In this document: one piece after another, positions 33,178-33,893 of the stretch
Position numbering within the stretch: position 1 is the first letter of the stretch
Layout: every line of letters begins with the position of its first letter
Source: Sedimentisphaerales bacterium
GTDB lineage: Bacteria > Planctomycetota > Phycisphaerae > Sedimentisphaerales > Anaerobacaceae
Direction: 5' to 3'
Assembly (NCBI GenBank): GCA_030611315.1
Contig: JAUWPZ010000026.1
Coordinates: 1 to 33,893, forward strand
DNA length: 33,893 bases
Notes under the pieces: model-generated
Seen by the model: the letters and a program-made list of their open reading frames with translations, nothing else
Database searches by the model: none
What the model was told of the DNA's origin: nothing
Program-made: the position numbers and the translations under genes

Positions 33178-33415
33178 TCACCGCGTATAAAAGAGGCATC
33201 GAACAATATCGGCAGAGACTTCACATCATATTATCAATGCAGCTCAAAAAACAAGTTTCATCAGCACTGCCGCTGCTATAGTTAGACCTTTATCGTATAA
33301 TTAGACGGTTGCGGCAGAGATTATATTGCCGGCAAGTAGGTTTCGAGAGTAAAAACCATCGAATTTTGTTGCAAAATATACGTATTCAATGTAAGCTGTG
33401 ATTGATTTTGTATTT

Positions 33416-33489
33416 GGCGGCGTAGCCAAGAGGCCTAAGGCGACGGTTTGCAAAACCGTTATTCGCCGGTTCGAATCCGGCCGCCGCCT
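33416..33489 (+). tRNA. tRNA-Cys (GCA)
   Basis: The 74-base cloverleaf is complete. The acceptor stem GGCGGCG pairs with CGCCGCC, and the D arm closes GCC with GGC. The anticodon stem ACGGT/ACCGT encloses the loop TTGCAAA, with anticodon GCA. A five-base variable loop follows, and the T arm is GCCGG-TTCGAAT-CCGGC. The discriminator base is U, as expected for tRNA-Cys. CCA is not encoded. It is a single gene, not part of a cluster in this window. Confidence 0.97.
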
Positions 33490-33777
33490 TTTGTTTTCAT
33501 CGCAAAATGAGGAATAGAGTTGATTTGAGATTTTCGATTGCCGATTATCGATTTCAAAAATGAGTAAAGTCGATTTTTAGGCGAAAAATGGGGGGGATGA
33601 ACATTTGCGATTGTCGATTTTCGATTTTGAGGGGCGCATGATGGAAAGAATTGAGAATGTCGAATTTTGAATTTTGAAATTGAGGGATGGCGGTTCTGTA
33701 AATTGCGTAAATTAACAGCAATGAAAATTTGAATGATTGGATTTTGGGGAAAATTGACGCCTGCGTCAAAAGTTTGC
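33490..33777. repeat. AT-rich simple-sequence region
   Basis: Imperfect repeats of 'gattttcgattg', 'cgattatcgattt' and 'gaattttgaattttg' fill this stretch after the tRNA. A minus-strand open frame at 33554-33769 is low-complexity (Phe/Ile/Ser/Asn-rich) and has no coding features. Decayed intergenic repeat DNA is the best description. The position just downstream of a tRNA would suit an integration scar, but no attachment-site duplication of the tRNA 3' end was found in this stretch. Confidence 0.45.
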
Positions 33778-33893
33778 TCAGGCGGCTTTGCTGAGCTCCG
33801 GAGTATTGTCCAATTGTTGAAGATGCAATCTAATTTGCCTCTTCAGACTTATACGAATAGTTCCCAGCCTCTTTGGCCATCTCAAAAATACAA
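33778..33893 (-). CDS. 3' end of an unidentified minus-strand gene
   Basis: An open frame enters from the window edge and stops at TGA (33780-33778), giving 38 codons. The residues are protein-like: RWPKRLGTIRISLKRQIRLH, then a Gln/Leu stretch, ending ELSKAA. The basic, Trp/Pro-containing end resembles C-termini of some transposases. The family cannot be assigned from so short a piece. The start lies beyond the window. Confidence 0.4.
   Translation of the reverse strand, partial: VFLRWPKRLGTIRISLKRQIRLHLQQLDNTPELSKAA

Noticed and set aside
33020..33199. Longest reading of the TolC-like gene, starting at 33199
   Set aside because: It would translate through the predicted promoter and leave the lipoprotein signal peptide buried 60 residues inside.
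33554..33769. Minus-strand 71-codon open frame
   Set aside because: Low-complexity, made of the local gattttcgatt-type repeats, with no ribosome site.

Overview
The window looks like a chromosomal segment of a Planctomycetota bacterium, most likely class Phycisphaerae (Sedimentisphaerales-like). The signs are a pseudopilin with the GFTLVELLVVI leader followed by a globular domain ending in a 'DGHVE' motif, secreted proteins ending in dockerin-like Asp/Asn calcium loops, parallel beta-helix proteins with 'MGAYGGT' blocks, an ECF sigma factor with a long C-terminal extension, and weak or absent Shine-Dalgarno sequences at many starts. This placement is inferred from gene content; no phylogenetic marker was analysed.

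Layout. 1-1123: decayed accessory DNA, with a frameshifted IS701-type transposase cut by the window edge, a cluster of GC-rich hairpin repeats and the stump of a PD-(D/E)XK-like nuclease. 1207-5495 (minus): a four-gene envelope operon with its own promoter. It encodes a LolD-like ATPase, a LolC/E-like permease, an exported NifX/LolA-like fusion and an outer-membrane beta-barrel. 5684-6220: relic of a PHP/DUF3604-like protein. 6249-13846 (minus): four surface or regulatory genes, namely a pseudopilin, a 1098-residue beta-helix protein with two dockerin loops, a Cys-rich dockerin protein, and an ECF sigma factor fused to a membrane anchor and a predicted extracytoplasmic domain. 13996-19671 (plus): a complete L-arabinose-type operon (Na+/sugar symporter, ribulokinase, ribulose-5-phosphate 4-epimerase, FucI-type isomerase) with a sigma70-like promoter and a perfect 11-bp hairpin in the leader. 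19750-21579 (plus): a compact cassette of two DUF488 proteins and a dual-OB-type protein behind a near-consensus promoter. 21859-24441: clpB. 24591-27161: a DUF4190/pseudopilin-like hybrid, a voltage-gated-type K+ channel with a zinc ribbon, and an MtfA-like peptidase. 27361-33019 (minus): a MacAB-TolC-type tripartite efflux operon. 33416-33489: tRNA-Cys(GCA). The window ends in AT-rich simple-sequence DNA and the 3' end of an unidentified minus-strand gene.

The most unusual items are the exported NifX-domain/LolA-like fusion inside an ABC/outer-membrane operon and the DUF488-DUF488-dual-OB cassette, which has no function I can name. The sigma-factor fusion and the FucI-type isomerase standing in for AraA come next.
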